A stretch of DNA of 64,000 nt, taken from NCBI RefSeq assembly GCF_003992255.1, contig NZ_RQVA01000003.1, forward strand, positions 105,681 through 169,680, read 5' to 3'. The stretch's first letter is position 1. Each line of letters begins with the position of its first letter. Of the stretch, positions 25,184 to 34,462 are shown in pieces. The DNA is from F0422 sp003992255 (GTDB taxonomy: Bacteria; Bacillota; Negativicutes; Veillonellales; Veillonellaceae). Made by a program: the position numbers and the translations under genes. The notes beneath the pieces are model-generated. The model was not told the origin of the DNA. It did no database searches and worked only from the letters and a program-made list of their open reading frames with translations.

Positions 25184-25224
25184 ATTATATGATGATTTTC
25201 AATGACGCAAATCAGTGCTATACT
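25184..25224 (+). promoter_or_regulatory. extended -10 promoter of TonB receptor copy 2
   Basis: TGCTATACT at 25216-25224 is an extended -10. The -35 area (TTTTCA at 25196-25201) overlaps the sequence TGATGATTTTCAATGA, which faintly resembles a Fur box but is not a convincing match. Confidence 0.35.
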
Positions 25225-25266
25225 ATAAAATAGGGAATTTTATTTTTATAGTAAAGGGGCGTACGT

Positions 25267-27510
25267 ATGAAAACAAAAACAAGTAAGGCGCAATTAGTGT
25301 TATTGTCCATGATTTTGTCTGCTATGACGAGTCAAGCGGTACAGGCAGTGGATACTTCTGCAGCAGAGGAAATTGTTATGTTGCCAACAGTAACAGTGAC
25401 AGCTACACGGACGATGGAAGACATTGCTAAAACACCTAGCTCAGTATCTGTAGTGACACAAAAAGATATTGAAGCCAAACGGGTGGATACTGTAGCAGAT
25501 GCGTTACAACTATTACCAGGCGTATACAAAAGTCAAGTTGGGAATGGTGGTTTGCAAATTCGTGGCTTTGATTCTACTAATATATTAGTATTGCTCAATG
25601 GTGTACCAATGAATAATACTTTTAATAATGGCGTAGATTGGGAAGCTATTCCAGTACATACGATTGATCGTATTGAATTGGTACGAGGGGCTAGTTCCTC
25701 ACTTTATGGAGGTAGAGGTGTAGCCGGTGTTATCAGCATTCAAACAAAACAAGTAGCACCTAAAGAATCTGTACAAGATATTCATTGGCATGGACAAATA
25801 GGACATAGCTCCCATGGCACATGGAATAATGAATTAGGATTTGATGCGCGCGTATCTGATCGTGTATCTGTAGGCGTTTCTGCAGAACAACGTAGGACAG
25901 GTGGATTTCCAGGATTCTTTATAGTAGACGGTGCATACGAGTTAGAAGCAGGTGATAAAACAATTACACCAGATACGCCTATTCCGCAAACAAAGAATGG
26001 TGACTATTTGTTAGGTAGTCGTGGAGATAAAGCTTTCAATAATAAAAACTTGTCTGCTTATGCCACTGTGAAATTGAGAGACAAGGAATCCCTAACATAT
26101 TCTTATTTATATACTAATAACACATATGTGTATAAGAACCCTATGAGTACAATTACAGAAAAAGGGAAACCTGTATTTGCTGGTGTTGTAAAAATCAATG
26201 ATAAAGAAGGGGTAGAACTTAGAACATCTAGGTATTTAGGGTATGATGGATTACGAGAATATCATTCTCATGGTTTACAATATAAAAATGACGCTAATAA
26301 AATACAGGCTTCCTTCAGTGTATTAGACCGTAAGAAAGATGGATTCTCTAGTCCTGCCAATCCGACTACATCAGACTATAGTGGACCAGGAGATGACTCT
26401 TTCTATCCTGGAAAAACAATTAATTTTGATGCTCAAAAAATATGGGAAAATATTGGGAAGCATAGCATCGTGGCTGGTCTTAACTGGAAACAAGAAAGTT
26501 TTGATCAAAAACGCAGAGACTTAACCAATTGGCGAGACCATAGTTCTCATGATTCTACGACGTATCCAGATGGGGTTTATGAAGTGAATAAAGGGGCTAC
26601 TCGGAATGTAGCGTTATTCTTACAAGATACATATCGTCCAAATGATGATTGGGCTGTGTATACGGGACTTCGCGTGGATCAATTCAAAAAATTTGATGGT
26701 CAGCATATTACATTTGATACAGGTAAGAAAGAATATAAGACACGACATCATGGGGAAGGCAATTATACAGAATGGAGCCCTAAAGTTGGCGTAGAACATT
26801 ATGTAACAGACTCTTTAAATGTATATGCATCCTATGGACACTCCTTTAATCCACCGCCATTAAGTCAAGTCTATCGTTTTAGTGGTACTGTGAAAGCAAA
26901 CCCAGAGTTAAATCCGGAAAAATCAGATACCTTTGAAATTGGCTTGAAAAAAGCGTGGGATACGAAGACTACATTAGGGATAACAGGGTTCTATGTAAGA
27001 ACAAAAGACAAAGTGAAACTTGTAACATATTATAAAAATAAAAAAGTTGATTACAAAATGTACAGTAATGTAGACTCTGAAACTCGTCGTGGCGTGGAAC
27101 TAGAGCTTCGTCATCAATTGTCGCCAGCTTGGTCTGTGTTTGGAAATTATACGTGGCAAACAGGACGTATCAACCATAATGTGATTTCACAAACCAATAC
27201 GAAAGCATATGAAGAAACTATATTTGATATTCCAAAACATATCTTCCATGCTGGGATTGAGTATAACAGTGCTAAATGGAATGCTCTATGGGATACACAA
27301 TATATCAGCCGTCGTCAATCTTTAGACGAAGTGACAGGGCAGTATGGAGCAGCAGATAGTTATGTTATCTCGAATCTCTCTGTGAATTACAAAGTATCCA
27401 AAGAAGCGACAATCCAACTTGGAGTACAAAATGTATTTGATCGCGTCTTCTTTGATGATGAAGCCACAGCAGGTCGTACTTACTCAGCAAGTATGAAATT
27501 CAAATTCTAA
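25267..27510 (+). CDS. TonB-dependent outer-membrane receptor (copy 2)
   Basis: A 747-residue paralogue of the preceding receptor. The signal peptide ends near AVQA, followed by VMLPTVTVTATRTMEDIAKTPSS (TonB box and start of plug). The plug is nearly the same as copy 1 (DALQLLPGVYKSQ, QIRGFDSTNILVLLNGVPMNN, DRIELVRGASSSLYGGRGV), while extracellular loop regions differ more (for example around residues 215-260 and 400-420). The barrel ends in SASMKFKF. The pattern of a conserved plug and divergent loops suggests duplication followed by a change of ligand or immune escape. It has its own promoter and terminator, so the two are separately expressed. Confidence 0.9.
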   Translation: MKTKTSKAQLVLLSMILSAMTSQAVQAVDTSAAEEIVMLPTVTVTATRTMEDIAKTPSSVSVVTQKDIEAKRVDTVADALQLLPGVYKSQVGNGGLQIRGFDSTNILVLLNGVPMNNTFNNGVDWEAIPVHTIDRIELVRGASSSLYGGRGVAGVISIQTKQVAPKESVQDIHWHGQIGHSSHGTWNNELGFDARVSDRVSVGVSAEQRRTGGFPGFFIVDGAYELEAGDKTITPDTPIPQTKNGDYLLGSRGDKAFNNKNLSAYATVKLRDKESLTYSYLYTNNTYVYKNPMSTITEKGKPVFAGVVKINDKEGVELRTSRYLGYDGLREYHSHGLQYKNDANKIQASFSVLDRKKDGFSSPANPTTSDYSGPGDDSFYPGKTINFDAQKIWENIGKHSIVAGLNWKQESFDQKRRDLTNWRDHSSHDSTTYPDGVYEVNKGATRNVALFLQDTYRPNDDWAVYTGLRVDQFKKFDGQHITFDTGKKEYKTRHHGEGNYTEWSPKVGVEHYVTDSLNVYASYGHSFNPPPLSQVYRFSGTVKANPELNPEKSDTFEIGLKKAWDTKTTLGITGFYVRTKDKVKLVTYYKNKKVDYKMYSNVDSETRRGVELELRHQLSPAWSVFGNYTWQTGRINHNVISQTNTKAYEETIFDIPKHIFHAGIEYNSAKWNALWDTQYISRRQSLDEVTGQYGAADSYVISNLSVNYKVSKEATIQLGVQNVFDRVFFDDEATAGRTYSASMKFKF

Positions 27511-27530
27511 TACAATATAATATTAACAGC

Positions 27531-27563
27531 ATGAGACGTTCCGACGAGGGGCGTCTCATTTTA
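27531..27563 (+). terminator. intrinsic terminator after TonB receptor copy 2
   Basis: ATGAGACG (27531-27538) pairs with CGTCTCAT (27552-27559), followed by TTTATT. Confidence 0.8.
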
Positions 27564-27693
27564 TTGTCTACTAGATGTTGTATGACCAATTGGAATAGCA
27601 CTACCATAGGCAATGGCTCTTACCAATGGTATACTAAAGAGGATATAAAGATATTCATAGTAGAGGTCTAAGTGATTCGTAAGGGGAGTATGT

Positions 27694-28842
27694 ATGAATT
27701 ATAAGCGAAATGTATTAGCAGGACTTGTTATGGCATGTTTGAGCACGGTACCATTTGTATATGGAGCATCGGCAGAGGTAGGCTTTCAACAGGTTGTGAC
27801 GCAACCGGAGCGCATTGAGGTAAGCACAGCGGGGCGAGCTGTGGCGATGCGCAAATACCATGAGGTGCTCAACTATCCAGAGGGGCTGCATATTAAGGTA
27901 AATGGTGTAGGGTATGACACGGTGCAGGATAAGCACCATAATGTAACTGGTATTTATGTATTGGATGGTACGAAGTTAACTGTCCACAAGGGCTTGCAAG
28001 TAGATCTAAGTAATGCTTATCCCTATGATCAAGCGGATGAAATGGCACATTATTACATGAGTGGCATCTACGCAGGATTTGGGCGTAAACAGATTGATGA
28101 CCCTAAGTATGACACAAAGGTTGTTGTTCACGGGCCTACTGTGATTCATGCTGTTGGCAATGGTGTACAGGCCAACAAAGATAGTTATGTTACATTAGAT
28201 GGTCCTGTTACAATAGAAACGGTTCCGTTTCAACAGGCAGATGTGTATGCAGCTATAGTAGAAGAGGGCAGCATTGGGATTGGTACTGGACAATTAGCTG
28301 ACACATATACAGCGACCTCTTTGGGGATGGGTACGGTATCCACAACTCCAGTGACTGTACAAGTGACCGGCAACTTAGGTGTGTTAAATAAAAATTATGG
28401 ATTGAATCCTAATCCAGGTCGTCATGGGTCGTTCATCGACTTGCATTTGGAAACAGCTGATTCTAAATGGACTGGTGGAGCTTTAAATGAATTTGCTGAA
28501 AGTGAAAATAATCCGTATAATTCAGGTGTTGTATTGCGACTAGCGAATCAGGGAGCATGGCATAACCAGTGGCTAGGTGCGAAACGCCACCGAGCGGACC
28601 ATGAAGAGTTACTAAGAAAGACTGGAAAAGGATATACTTTCACAGGCAGTCATATTCAAACTTTAATTGGTGGTGATACACAGGACACAGCGGGCATTAT
28701 TTTCCAAGAAGATGAGAATCCAATTTATGTAGATACAGTAAAAGGCTATATTAAAATTGTGGATAAGCGCCCAAATACTAGTAATAAGGCACCGCTTATT
28801 GTTGTGAAAAGAAACGAAGGAGAACTTCTCTTTCTCAAATAA
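27694..28842 (+). CDS. exported passenger-like protein without a translocator barrel
   Basis: A 382-residue protein with a signal peptide ending near YGASA (residue ~27). The rest is rich in short beta-strand/turn repeats with Gly, Val and Asn (TVHKGLQVDLSNA, TKVVVHGPTVIHAVGNGVQANKDSYVTLDGPVTIET, VTVQVTGNLGVLNKNYG). This resembles the N-terminal part of autotransporter adhesin passengers, which form a beta helix. The protein stops without a C-terminal autotransporter barrel, and no barrel sequence follows in any frame. It may be a truncated autotransporter, or a secreted or periplasmic protein in its own right. It follows the TonB receptors, but a 180-nt gap with a terminator separates them. 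Confidence 0.55.
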   Translation: MNYKRNVLAGLVMACLSTVPFVYGASAEVGFQQVVTQPERIEVSTAGRAVAMRKYHEVLNYPEGLHIKVNGVGYDTVQDKHHNVTGIYVLDGTKLTVHKGLQVDLSNAYPYDQADEMAHYYMSGIYAGFGRKQIDDPKYDTKVVVHGPTVIHAVGNGVQANKDSYVTLDGPVTIETVPFQQADVYAAIVEEGSIGIGTGQLADTYTATSLGMGTVSTTPVTVQVTGNLGVLNKNYGLNPNPGRHGSFIDLHLETADSKWTGGALNEFAESENNPYNSGVVLRLANQGAWHNQWLGAKRHRADHEELLRKTGKGYTFTGSHIQTLIGGDTQDTAGIIFQEDENPIYVDTVKGYIKIVDKRPNTSNKAPLIVVKRNEGELLFLK

Positions 28843-28875
28843 GAAGAATAAAATTATATTTTAATCAAGAAAAGC

Positions 28876-28934
28876 TTGCGTAGTATAAGTCATCTAGAGT
28901 ATAATTGTATGGAAGTATTAGTACTTGGTAATAA
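28876..28934 (+). promoter_or_regulatory. promoter and FapR operator of the fatty-acid operon
   Basis: TTGCGT (28876-28881) and TATAAT (28900-28905) are 18 nt apart. Just downstream of the expected start of transcription lies TTAGTACTTGGTAATAA (28918-28934), very close to the FapR consensus TTAGTACCTGNTACTAA known from Bacillus. The encoded FapR is the first gene, so the operon is probably autoregulated and induced by malonyl-CoA or malonyl-ACP. Confidence 0.8.
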
Positions 28935-28945
28935 AAGGTGGTTAT

Positions 28946-29500
28946 ATGAGTCGTAATAAGAAGGAAGAACGGCAACAGTTATTGCGCGAAAAACTGAATA
29001 TTAGCCCCTTCACGACAGATGAGGAATTGGCCACATTTTTCAGTGTTAGTGTTCCTACGATACGATTGGATCGACTGGCCTTAGGAATTCCTGAATTGCG
29101 TGAACGGATTAAGGCGATGGCACAGGAACACACAGACGACCGACAGCACATCGATCGATCAGATATTGTAGGCGATGTCATCGATTTATCGGTAGGACAG
29201 TATGGCATTAGTGTTCTTAGAACTACAAAAGACATGTTAGATCGTTCTGGTTACGTGGAAGCACAATATTTGTATGCCCAAGCTAACTCTTTGGCAAGAG
29301 CAATTGTAGGAGTTCCTACGGTGATTGCTGGGGTAGGCAATATCAAATATAAAAGCCTCGTTAAGAGTGATGTTAATTTGGCGGCGAAAGCTGAGTTAGT
29401 GCGACAACGCGGAGAAAAGTTCTTTATTAAAGTAACAATCAAAGATAACATAAAAGAAGTGTTTCGCGCTAAATTCATTATGGAATCTGTGATAGAATAA
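28946..29500 (+). CDS. fapR: fatty acid and phospholipid biosynthesis repressor FapR
   Basis: A 184-residue regulator with an N-terminal DeoR-type helix-turn-helix (KLNISPFTTDEELATFFSVSVPTIRLDRLALGIPELRERIK) and a C-terminal hotdog domain that binds malonyl-CoA. Binding releases it from DNA. The ATG at 28946 has AAAGGTGG upstream; the in-frame start at 28925 would run over the operator. A FapR operator lies in its own promoter. plsX follows after 9 nt, the same order as in Bacillus. Confidence 0.93.
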   Translation: MSRNKKEERQQLLREKLNISPFTTDEELATFFSVSVPTIRLDRLALGIPELRERIKAMAQEHTDDRQHIDRSDIVGDVIDLSVGQYGISVLRTTKDMLDRSGYVEAQYLYAQANSLARAIVGVPTVIAGVGNIKYKSLVKSDVNLAAKAELVRQRGEKFFIKVTIKDNIKEVFRAKFIMESVIE

Positions 29501-29509
29501 AGGTGAACC

Positions 29510-30538
29510 ATGAAGATTGCAGTAGATGCTATGGGCGGCGACTTTGCCCCTCTGGAAATAGTATTAGGCTCTATTGCCGCTGTGCACGAATATAAACATA
29601 TGGAAGTCGTGCTTGTCGGTGATGAAAGTAAAATAAAAGAAATATTAGAAGATACTGGTGAATTGGATAATCCTAGAATTGCTATACATCACGCTAGTGA
29701 AGTAATCGAAATGCATGAGCATCCAAGTATTGCATTGCGCAAAAAGAAAGATGCTTCTATTGCAGTGGCAACAAAATTAGTTCGTGACAAGATTTGTGAT
29801 GCAGTCATTGCACCTGGCAGTACAGGAGCAGCAGTAGCAGCAGCTTTGCTAGGGTTGGGACGCATCAAAGGAATCGAAAGACCGTGTATTGCTACACCAT
29901 TACCAACAGCGAATGGTGTAACCATTATGCTAGATTCTGGCGCGAATGCAAACAGTAAACCAAAACATTTGGTACAAGGTGCCATTATGGGATATAATTA
30001 CGCACAATTGTTGTTGGGAAAAGCAAATCCTACGGTAGGCCTACTCAACATAGGAGAAGAGTCTACGAAAGGCAATGAAGTTGTTCTAGAAACATATTCA
30101 CTATTGCAACAGTTAAAAACAATTCCTTTCAAAGGAAATGTGGAAGGCCGTGATATTCCGAAAGGGACGGTGGATGTTGTAGTATGTGACGGCTTTGTGG
30201 GCAATGTTGTGCTTAAATTTGCAGAGGGACTTGTGTCTGTAGTACAAGAAATCCTGAAAGCAGGTATCAAGCAAAGTAGTATTATATCTAAATTGGGGGC
30301 ACTATTAATTGTTCCAGTGTTTAAAAAAATAAAAAAACGTCTAGATCACACGGAAAATGGTGGAGCTCCACTATTAGGGGTAAATGGTGTGTTTATCATT
30401 TGCCACGGTAGTTCAAAGTCTAAAGAAATTATGACAGCTATCAAAATTGCTGGTGATTTAGTGGAACGGAAATTGATTGATCATATTTCCTCAAGTATTC
30501 AAGAAGAAGGGACCCTAACTTATGACAATGCTGAATAA
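29510..30538 (+). CDS. plsX: phosphate acyltransferase PlsX
   Basis: A 342-residue enzyme that turns acyl-ACP into acyl-phosphate, the acyl donor for PlsY in phospholipid synthesis. Diagnostic blocks are VDAMGGDFAP at the N-terminus, IALRKKKDASI, SPGSTGA-like APGSTGAAVAA, LDSGANANSKPKHLVQGA, LNIGEESTKGNEV, DGFVGNVVLKFAEG and a C-terminal LLGVNGVFIICHGSS. The 3' end overlaps fabH by 17 nt. Confidence 0.95.
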   Translation: MKIAVDAMGGDFAPLEIVLGSIAAVHEYKHMEVVLVGDESKIKEILEDTGELDNPRIAIHHASEVIEMHEHPSIALRKKKDASIAVATKLVRDKICDAVIAPGSTGAAVAAALLGLGRIKGIERPCIATPLPTANGVTIMLDSGANANSKPKHLVQGAIMGYNYAQLLLGKANPTVGLLNIGEESTKGNEVVLETYSLLQQLKTIPFKGNVEGRDIPKGTVDVVVCDGFVGNVVLKFAEGLVSVVQEILKAGIKQSSIISKLGALLIVPVFKKIKKRLDHTENGGAPLLGVNGVFIICHGSSKSKEIMTAIKIAGDLVERKLIDHISSSIQEEGTLTYDNAE

Positions 30539-31517
30539 GCCAGTCGGAATTATTGGTACCGGTAGTTATGTGCCAGAAAAAGTATTAACAAATGCCGATT
30601 TAGAAAAAATGGTGGATACCAGTGATGCTTGGATTCAAGAACGTACAGGTATTAAAGAACGCCGTATTGCTCCCGAAGGCGTAAATGCTTCAGATATGGC
30701 TACAGAAGCAGCAAAAAAAGCCTTAGAAGCAGCTAACTTAACAGCAGAAGATTTAGATTGCATCATCGTAGCTACATTGACCGGAGATATGGCAATTCCA
30801 TCTACGGCATGTTTAGTACAAGCGAATCTAGGAGCTACGAAAGCAGCAGCCTTTGATTTATCTGCAGCTTGTTCAGGATATGTATACTCTTTGATTACAG
30901 CTAGTTCTTATATCAATGCGGGATTGTTTAAAAATGTCCTCGTAGTAGGCGTTGAAGTATTATCTCGTGTGGTAAACTGGGAAGATCGCAATACATGTGT
31001 TCTTTTCGGTGACGGTGCTGGAGCCGCTGTAGTATCTTCAGTAGAAGAAGGCTATGGTATGCTTGGTATGGATATGGGGGCTGACGGAAGTGGCGGAATG
31101 CATTTATGTATTCCATCTGGAGGTACCGCATTGCCACCGACTACGGAACGTCGTGAAGAAGGGTTAACTTTCATTCATATGAATGGGCAAGAAGTATATA
31201 AATTTGCTGTAAAAACAATGGGCAAAACTGTATTGAAAGCTCTAGAAATGGCAAATATGGAAGTGGAAGAATTAGATTTCTTTATTCCACATCAAGCGAA
31301 TACTCGTATTATCAAATCTGCAGCAGATCGTTTGCATCTGACAGAAGATAAAGTATTTATTAATTTACCTAAGTATGGAAACACATCAGCAGCATCCATT
31401 GCGATTGCTTTAGATGAAGCAGTGCGTGCAGGAAAATTACAAAAGGGTGATAATCTTGCCGTTGCTGGATTTGGTGCAGGATTAACTTGGGCAAGTCTAG
31501 TAATGAAATGGTGCTAA
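30522..31517 (+). CDS. fabH: 3-oxoacyl-ACP synthase III
   Basis: A 331-residue condensing enzyme that starts fatty-acid synthesis from acetyl- or branched acyl-CoA plus malonyl-ACP. The Cys-His-Asn triad is visible: active-site Cys in AFDLSAACSGYVYSL (~residue 115), His in FIPHQANTRI and Asn in YGNTSAASI. The start at 30522 overlaps plsX by 17 nt, with GGGA upstream inside plsX; an ATG two codons later is also possible. Confidence 0.95.
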   Translation: MTMLNKPVGIIGTGSYVPEKVLTNADLEKMVDTSDAWIQERTGIKERRIAPEGVNASDMATEAAKKALEAANLTAEDLDCIIVATLTGDMAIPSTACLVQANLGATKAAAFDLSAACSGYVYSLITASSYINAGLFKNVLVVGVEVLSRVVNWEDRNTCVLFGDGAGAAVVSSVEEGYGMLGMDMGADGSGGMHLCIPSGGTALPPTTERREEGLTFIHMNGQEVYKFAVKTMGKTVLKALEMANMEVEELDFFIPHQANTRIIKSAADRLHLTEDKVFINLPKYGNTSAASIAIALDEAVRAGKLQKGDNLAVAGFGAGLTWASLVMKWC

Positions 31518-31527
31518 GGAGGACAAG

Positions 31528-32472
31528 ATGATTAAGACTGATATTTGTGATTTATTAGGGATAGAGTATCCCGTGCTTCAAGGTGGTATGGCTTGGTTGG
31601 GTACAGCTGAATTAGCAGCAGCTGTATCTGAAGCAGGTGGTTTGGGAATTATCGGAGCAGGTCATATGCCTCCAGATGTATTCCGTGCAGAAATTCATAA
31701 ATTGAAAGAACGCACAAGCAAACCATATGGATGTAACATTATGTTGATGTCTCCATTTGTGAATGAAGTTATGGAAGTTGCTTTAGAAGAACGTGTACCG
31801 GTGATTACAACTGGGGCAGGTAATCCATCTACATGGGTACCAGCTTTCAAAGAAATCGGTACTAGAGTAATTCCTGTAGTGGCATCTGTATTATTAGCAA
31901 AACGTTTGCTTCGTGGTGGTATTGATGCAGTCATTGCAGAAGGTACTGAATCTGGTGGTCACGTAGGAGATATTACTACTATGTGTTTGATTCCTCAAAT
32001 CGTTGATGCAGTGGACGTACCTGTTATTGCCGCTGGTGGTATTGCTGATGGTCGCGGTATGGCGGCAGCCTTAGCCTTGGGCGCTAGTGCAGTTCAAATG
32101 GGTTCTCGTTTCGTTGTGTCTGAAGAATGTATTGCTCATGAAAATTACAAAGAAGCTGTATTGAAAGCAAAAGATCGCTCCACTGTTATGACTGGTTTAA
32201 CGACAGGTCATCCAGTTCGTATTATTGAGAACTTATTAGCTCGTAAATATCAATCCCTTGAGTTCAGCGGAGCACCAAAAGAAGCTCTTGAAAATTTAGG
32301 TGCTGGTACACTTAGAAAAGCGGCTATTGAAGGGGAAACTAAAAACGGTTCCGTTATGATTGGACAAATTGCAGGTATGTTGACTGACATTAAACCTTGC
32401 GCAACAATCATTCAAGATATTGTTCGTGAAGCAGAAGAAGTGATGTTGAACTTAAAATCTGTTATCCGATAA
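31528..32472 (+). CDS. fabK: enoyl-ACP reductase II (FMN-dependent)
   Basis: A 314-residue TIM-barrel flavoprotein that reduces enoyl-ACP in the last step of each elongation cycle. Motifs: YPVLQGGMAWLGTAELAAAVSEAGGLGIIGAG, VITTGAGNP, AEGTESGGHVGDITT, VPVIAAGGIADGRGMAAALALGASAVQMGSRF (phosphate/FMN binding) and TGLTTGHPVR. Its place between fabH and fabD is the usual one for FabK. No fabI-type reductase is in the cluster, so this is probably the main enoyl reductase. Such organisms resist triclosan by virtue of FabK. Confidence 0.93.
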   Translation: MIKTDICDLLGIEYPVLQGGMAWLGTAELAAAVSEAGGLGIIGAGHMPPDVFRAEIHKLKERTSKPYGCNIMLMSPFVNEVMEVALEERVPVITTGAGNPSTWVPAFKEIGTRVIPVVASVLLAKRLLRGGIDAVIAEGTESGGHVGDITTMCLIPQIVDAVDVPVIAAGGIADGRGMAAALALGASAVQMGSRFVVSEECIAHENYKEAVLKAKDRSTVMTGLTTGHPVRIIENLLARKYQSLEFSGAPKEALENLGAGTLRKAAIEGETKNGSVMIGQIAGMLTDIKPCATIIQDIVREAEEVMLNLKSVIR

Positions 32473-32487
32473 GCAGGAGGAAACCTT

Positions 32488-33426
32488 ATGAAAACAGCAT
32501 TTGTATTCCCTGGTCAAGGGTCTCAAAAAGTTGGTATGTTAAAAGATTTGTATGAAGTGTATCCTATCGTAAGAGAGCGTTTTGCACAAGCAGATGAAGC
32601 ATTGGGATATTCCATTTCACAATTATGTTTTGAAGGTCCAGATACGGAATTAGTAAAAACAGCAAATACACAACCCGCAATTTTAACAGCTAGTGTGGCA
32701 TGCTATGAAATTTTAAAAGAGAAGGGCTTTACACCTGATATCGTAGGTGGTCATAGTCTTGGTGAATACAGTGCTTTAGTAGCAGCAGGCGTTCTTGATT
32801 TTAAAGATGCTGTTTACGTAGTACATAAACGTGGTGAATACATGCAAGAAGCTGTGCCATTGGGAGAAGGTGCTATGGCTGCGATTCTAGCATTGCCTCG
32901 TGAAGAAGTGGTCCGCATCTGCGGAGAAGTGAATGATACGGTAGGATCTGTACAAGCAGTTAACTTTAACTGCCCAGGACAAATTGTAATTGCTGGTGCT
33001 ACAAAAGCCGTAGAAGTGGCAGCTGAAAAAATGAAAGAAGCTGGTGCTAAGCGTGCTGTTATGTTACCAGTAAGTGCTCCTTTCCACAGCCGTTTAATGG
33101 AACCAGCTGCAAAACGCTTACAAGAAGAGTTAGATAAGATTGAAGTGAAAGATGCACAAATTCCGGTAGTAGCAAATATTACAGGAGAAATCCTAAAAGA
33201 GGGTGCTGCTATTAAAGAAGCATTAGTAACACAGGCGGCAGCGCCAGTACTTTGGGAAGATTGTGTAGCTACAATGGTAGACTTTGGTGTAACTCGATTT
33301 GTAGAAGTAGGCCCTGGCAAAGTATTGACAGGTTTTACTAAAAAAATTAACAAAGCAATGGAATTGGCAAATGTTGAAGATGAAGCATCCTTAGCAGCAG
33401 CGATTGCATTCTTACAAGGAGAATAA
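32488..33426 (+). CDS. fabD: malonyl-CoA:ACP transacylase
   Basis: A 312-residue transacylase that loads malonyl groups on ACP. GQGSQKVGM forms the N-terminal oxyanion loop. The nucleophile serine is in GGHSLGEYSA (~residue 92), and the catalytic histidine is in SAPFHSRLM (~residue 202). AGGAGG precedes the ATG; fabG begins one base after the stop. Confidence 0.96.
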   Translation: MKTAFVFPGQGSQKVGMLKDLYEVYPIVRERFAQADEALGYSISQLCFEGPDTELVKTANTQPAILTASVACYEILKEKGFTPDIVGGHSLGEYSALVAAGVLDFKDAVYVVHKRGEYMQEAVPLGEGAMAAILALPREEVVRICGEVNDTVGSVQAVNFNCPGQIVIAGATKAVEVAAEKMKEAGAKRAVMLPVSAPFHSRLMEPAAKRLQEELDKIEVKDAQIPVVANITGEILKEGAAIKEALVTQAAAPVLWEDCVATMVDFGVTRFVEVGPGKVLTGFTKKINKAMELANVEDEASLAAAIAFLQGE

Positions 33427-33427
33427 G

Positions 33428-34171
33428 ATGAATTTAACAGGTAAAGTAGCCTTAGTAACAGGCGCATCTCGTGGTATTGGTCAAGCGGCTGCTATTGAAT
33501 TAGCAAAAGCTGGCGCTGATATTATCGTTAACTTTATTGGAAATGAAGCAGTGGCACAAGAAACTGTGGAAGCCATTGAAGCATTAGGCCGTAAAGCGAT
33601 TAAAATTAAAGCGAATGTAGGCGATGCAGATGATGTACAAGCTATGGTAGATGAAGCACATGCTACATTCGGTCATATCGACATCCTCGTAAACAATGCA
33701 GGTATCACTCGTGATGGTCTTTTAATTCGCATGAAAGATTCTGATTGGGATGAAGTACTTAACATCAACTTAAAAGGCGTGTACTTAGTGACTAAAGCTG
33801 TGGCTAAATTAATGGTAAAACAACGTGCTGGTCGCATTATCAATATGACATCTGTATCTGGTGTGACAGGTAATGTGGGTCAGGTCAATTACGCCGCTGC
33901 AAAAGCAGGGGTGATTGGCTTCACTAAAACATGTGCTAAAGAATTAGCTGCTCGTGGTATTACTGTGAATGCAATAGCACCAGGATTTATTGAAACAGCT
34001 ATGACAGATGTATTACCTGAAAAAATCAAAGAAGGTATTGCAGCAACTGTGCCACTAGGCCGTATGGGTCAACCAGAAGAAATTGCTGGTGTGGTAACAT
34101 TTTTAGCGTCTGACTTTGCAAGTTATATTACTGGCCAAGTTCTCAATGTAGACGGCGGAATGGTGATGTAA
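33428..34171 (+). CDS. fabG: 3-oxoacyl-ACP reductase
   Basis: A 247-residue short-chain dehydrogenase that reduces 3-oxoacyl-ACP with NADPH. TGASRGIG at residues ~12-19 binds the cofactor, NNAG follows, and the catalytic Ser-Tyr-Lys set is seen in SVSGVTGNVGQVNYAAAKAG. The C-terminal YITGQVLNVDGGMVM is typical. I chose the ATG at 33428 (AAGGAG inside the end of fabD) over 33404, which overlaps fabD. Confidence 0.96.
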   Translation: MNLTGKVALVTGASRGIGQAAAIELAKAGADIIVNFIGNEAVAQETVEAIEALGRKAIKIKANVGDADDVQAMVDEAHATFGHIDILVNNAGITRDGLLIRMKDSDWDEVLNINLKGVYLVTKAVAKLMVKQRAGRIINMTSVSGVTGNVGQVNYAAAKAGVIGFTKTCAKELAARGITVNAIAPGFIETAMTDVLPEKIKEGIAATVPLGRMGQPEEIAGVVTFLASDFASYITGQVLNVDGGMVM

Positions 34172-34215
34172 AAGCAAGATTCTATACATAGATTACGTGA
34201 AAGGAGGTGTACGTA

Positions 34216-34446
34216 ATGAGCACATTTGACAAAGTAAAAGCTATTGTTGTTGAACAATTGGGCGTTGACGAATCCGAAGTGGCTATCGATTCCACTTTCA
34301 TCGATGATTTGGGCGCTGACTCTCTTGACATCGTTGAATTGATCATGGCATTTGAAGAGGAATTCAATATTGAAATCCCTGATGATGTTGCTGAAAAAAT
34401 CAAAACTGTAAAAGATACAGTTGATTACATCGATTCTACAAAATAA
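34216..34446 (+). CDS. acpP: acyl carrier protein
   Basis: A 76-residue acidic four-helix protein carrying growing acyl chains on a phosphopantetheine attached to the serine of GADSLDIVELIM (~residue 36). AAGGAGGTG lies ahead of the ATG at 34216. A strong hairpin after the gene may favour higher ACP levels than those of downstream enzymes. Confidence 0.97.
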   Translation: MSTFDKVKAIVVEQLGVDESEVAIDSTFIDDLGADSLDIVELIMAFEEEFNIEIPDDVAEKIKTVKDTVDYIDSTK

Positions 34447-34462
34447 GTCTTAGCACTTATGC

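Noticed and set aside
25184..25205. Possible Fur box upstream of TonB receptor copy 2
   Set aside because: Only part of the hexamer pattern is met and the symmetry is poor; mentioned only as a weak resemblance.
32814..33467. Long minus-strand open frame opposite fabD
   Set aside because: It is a shadow of the strongly conserved fabD coding strand with no start signals of its own.
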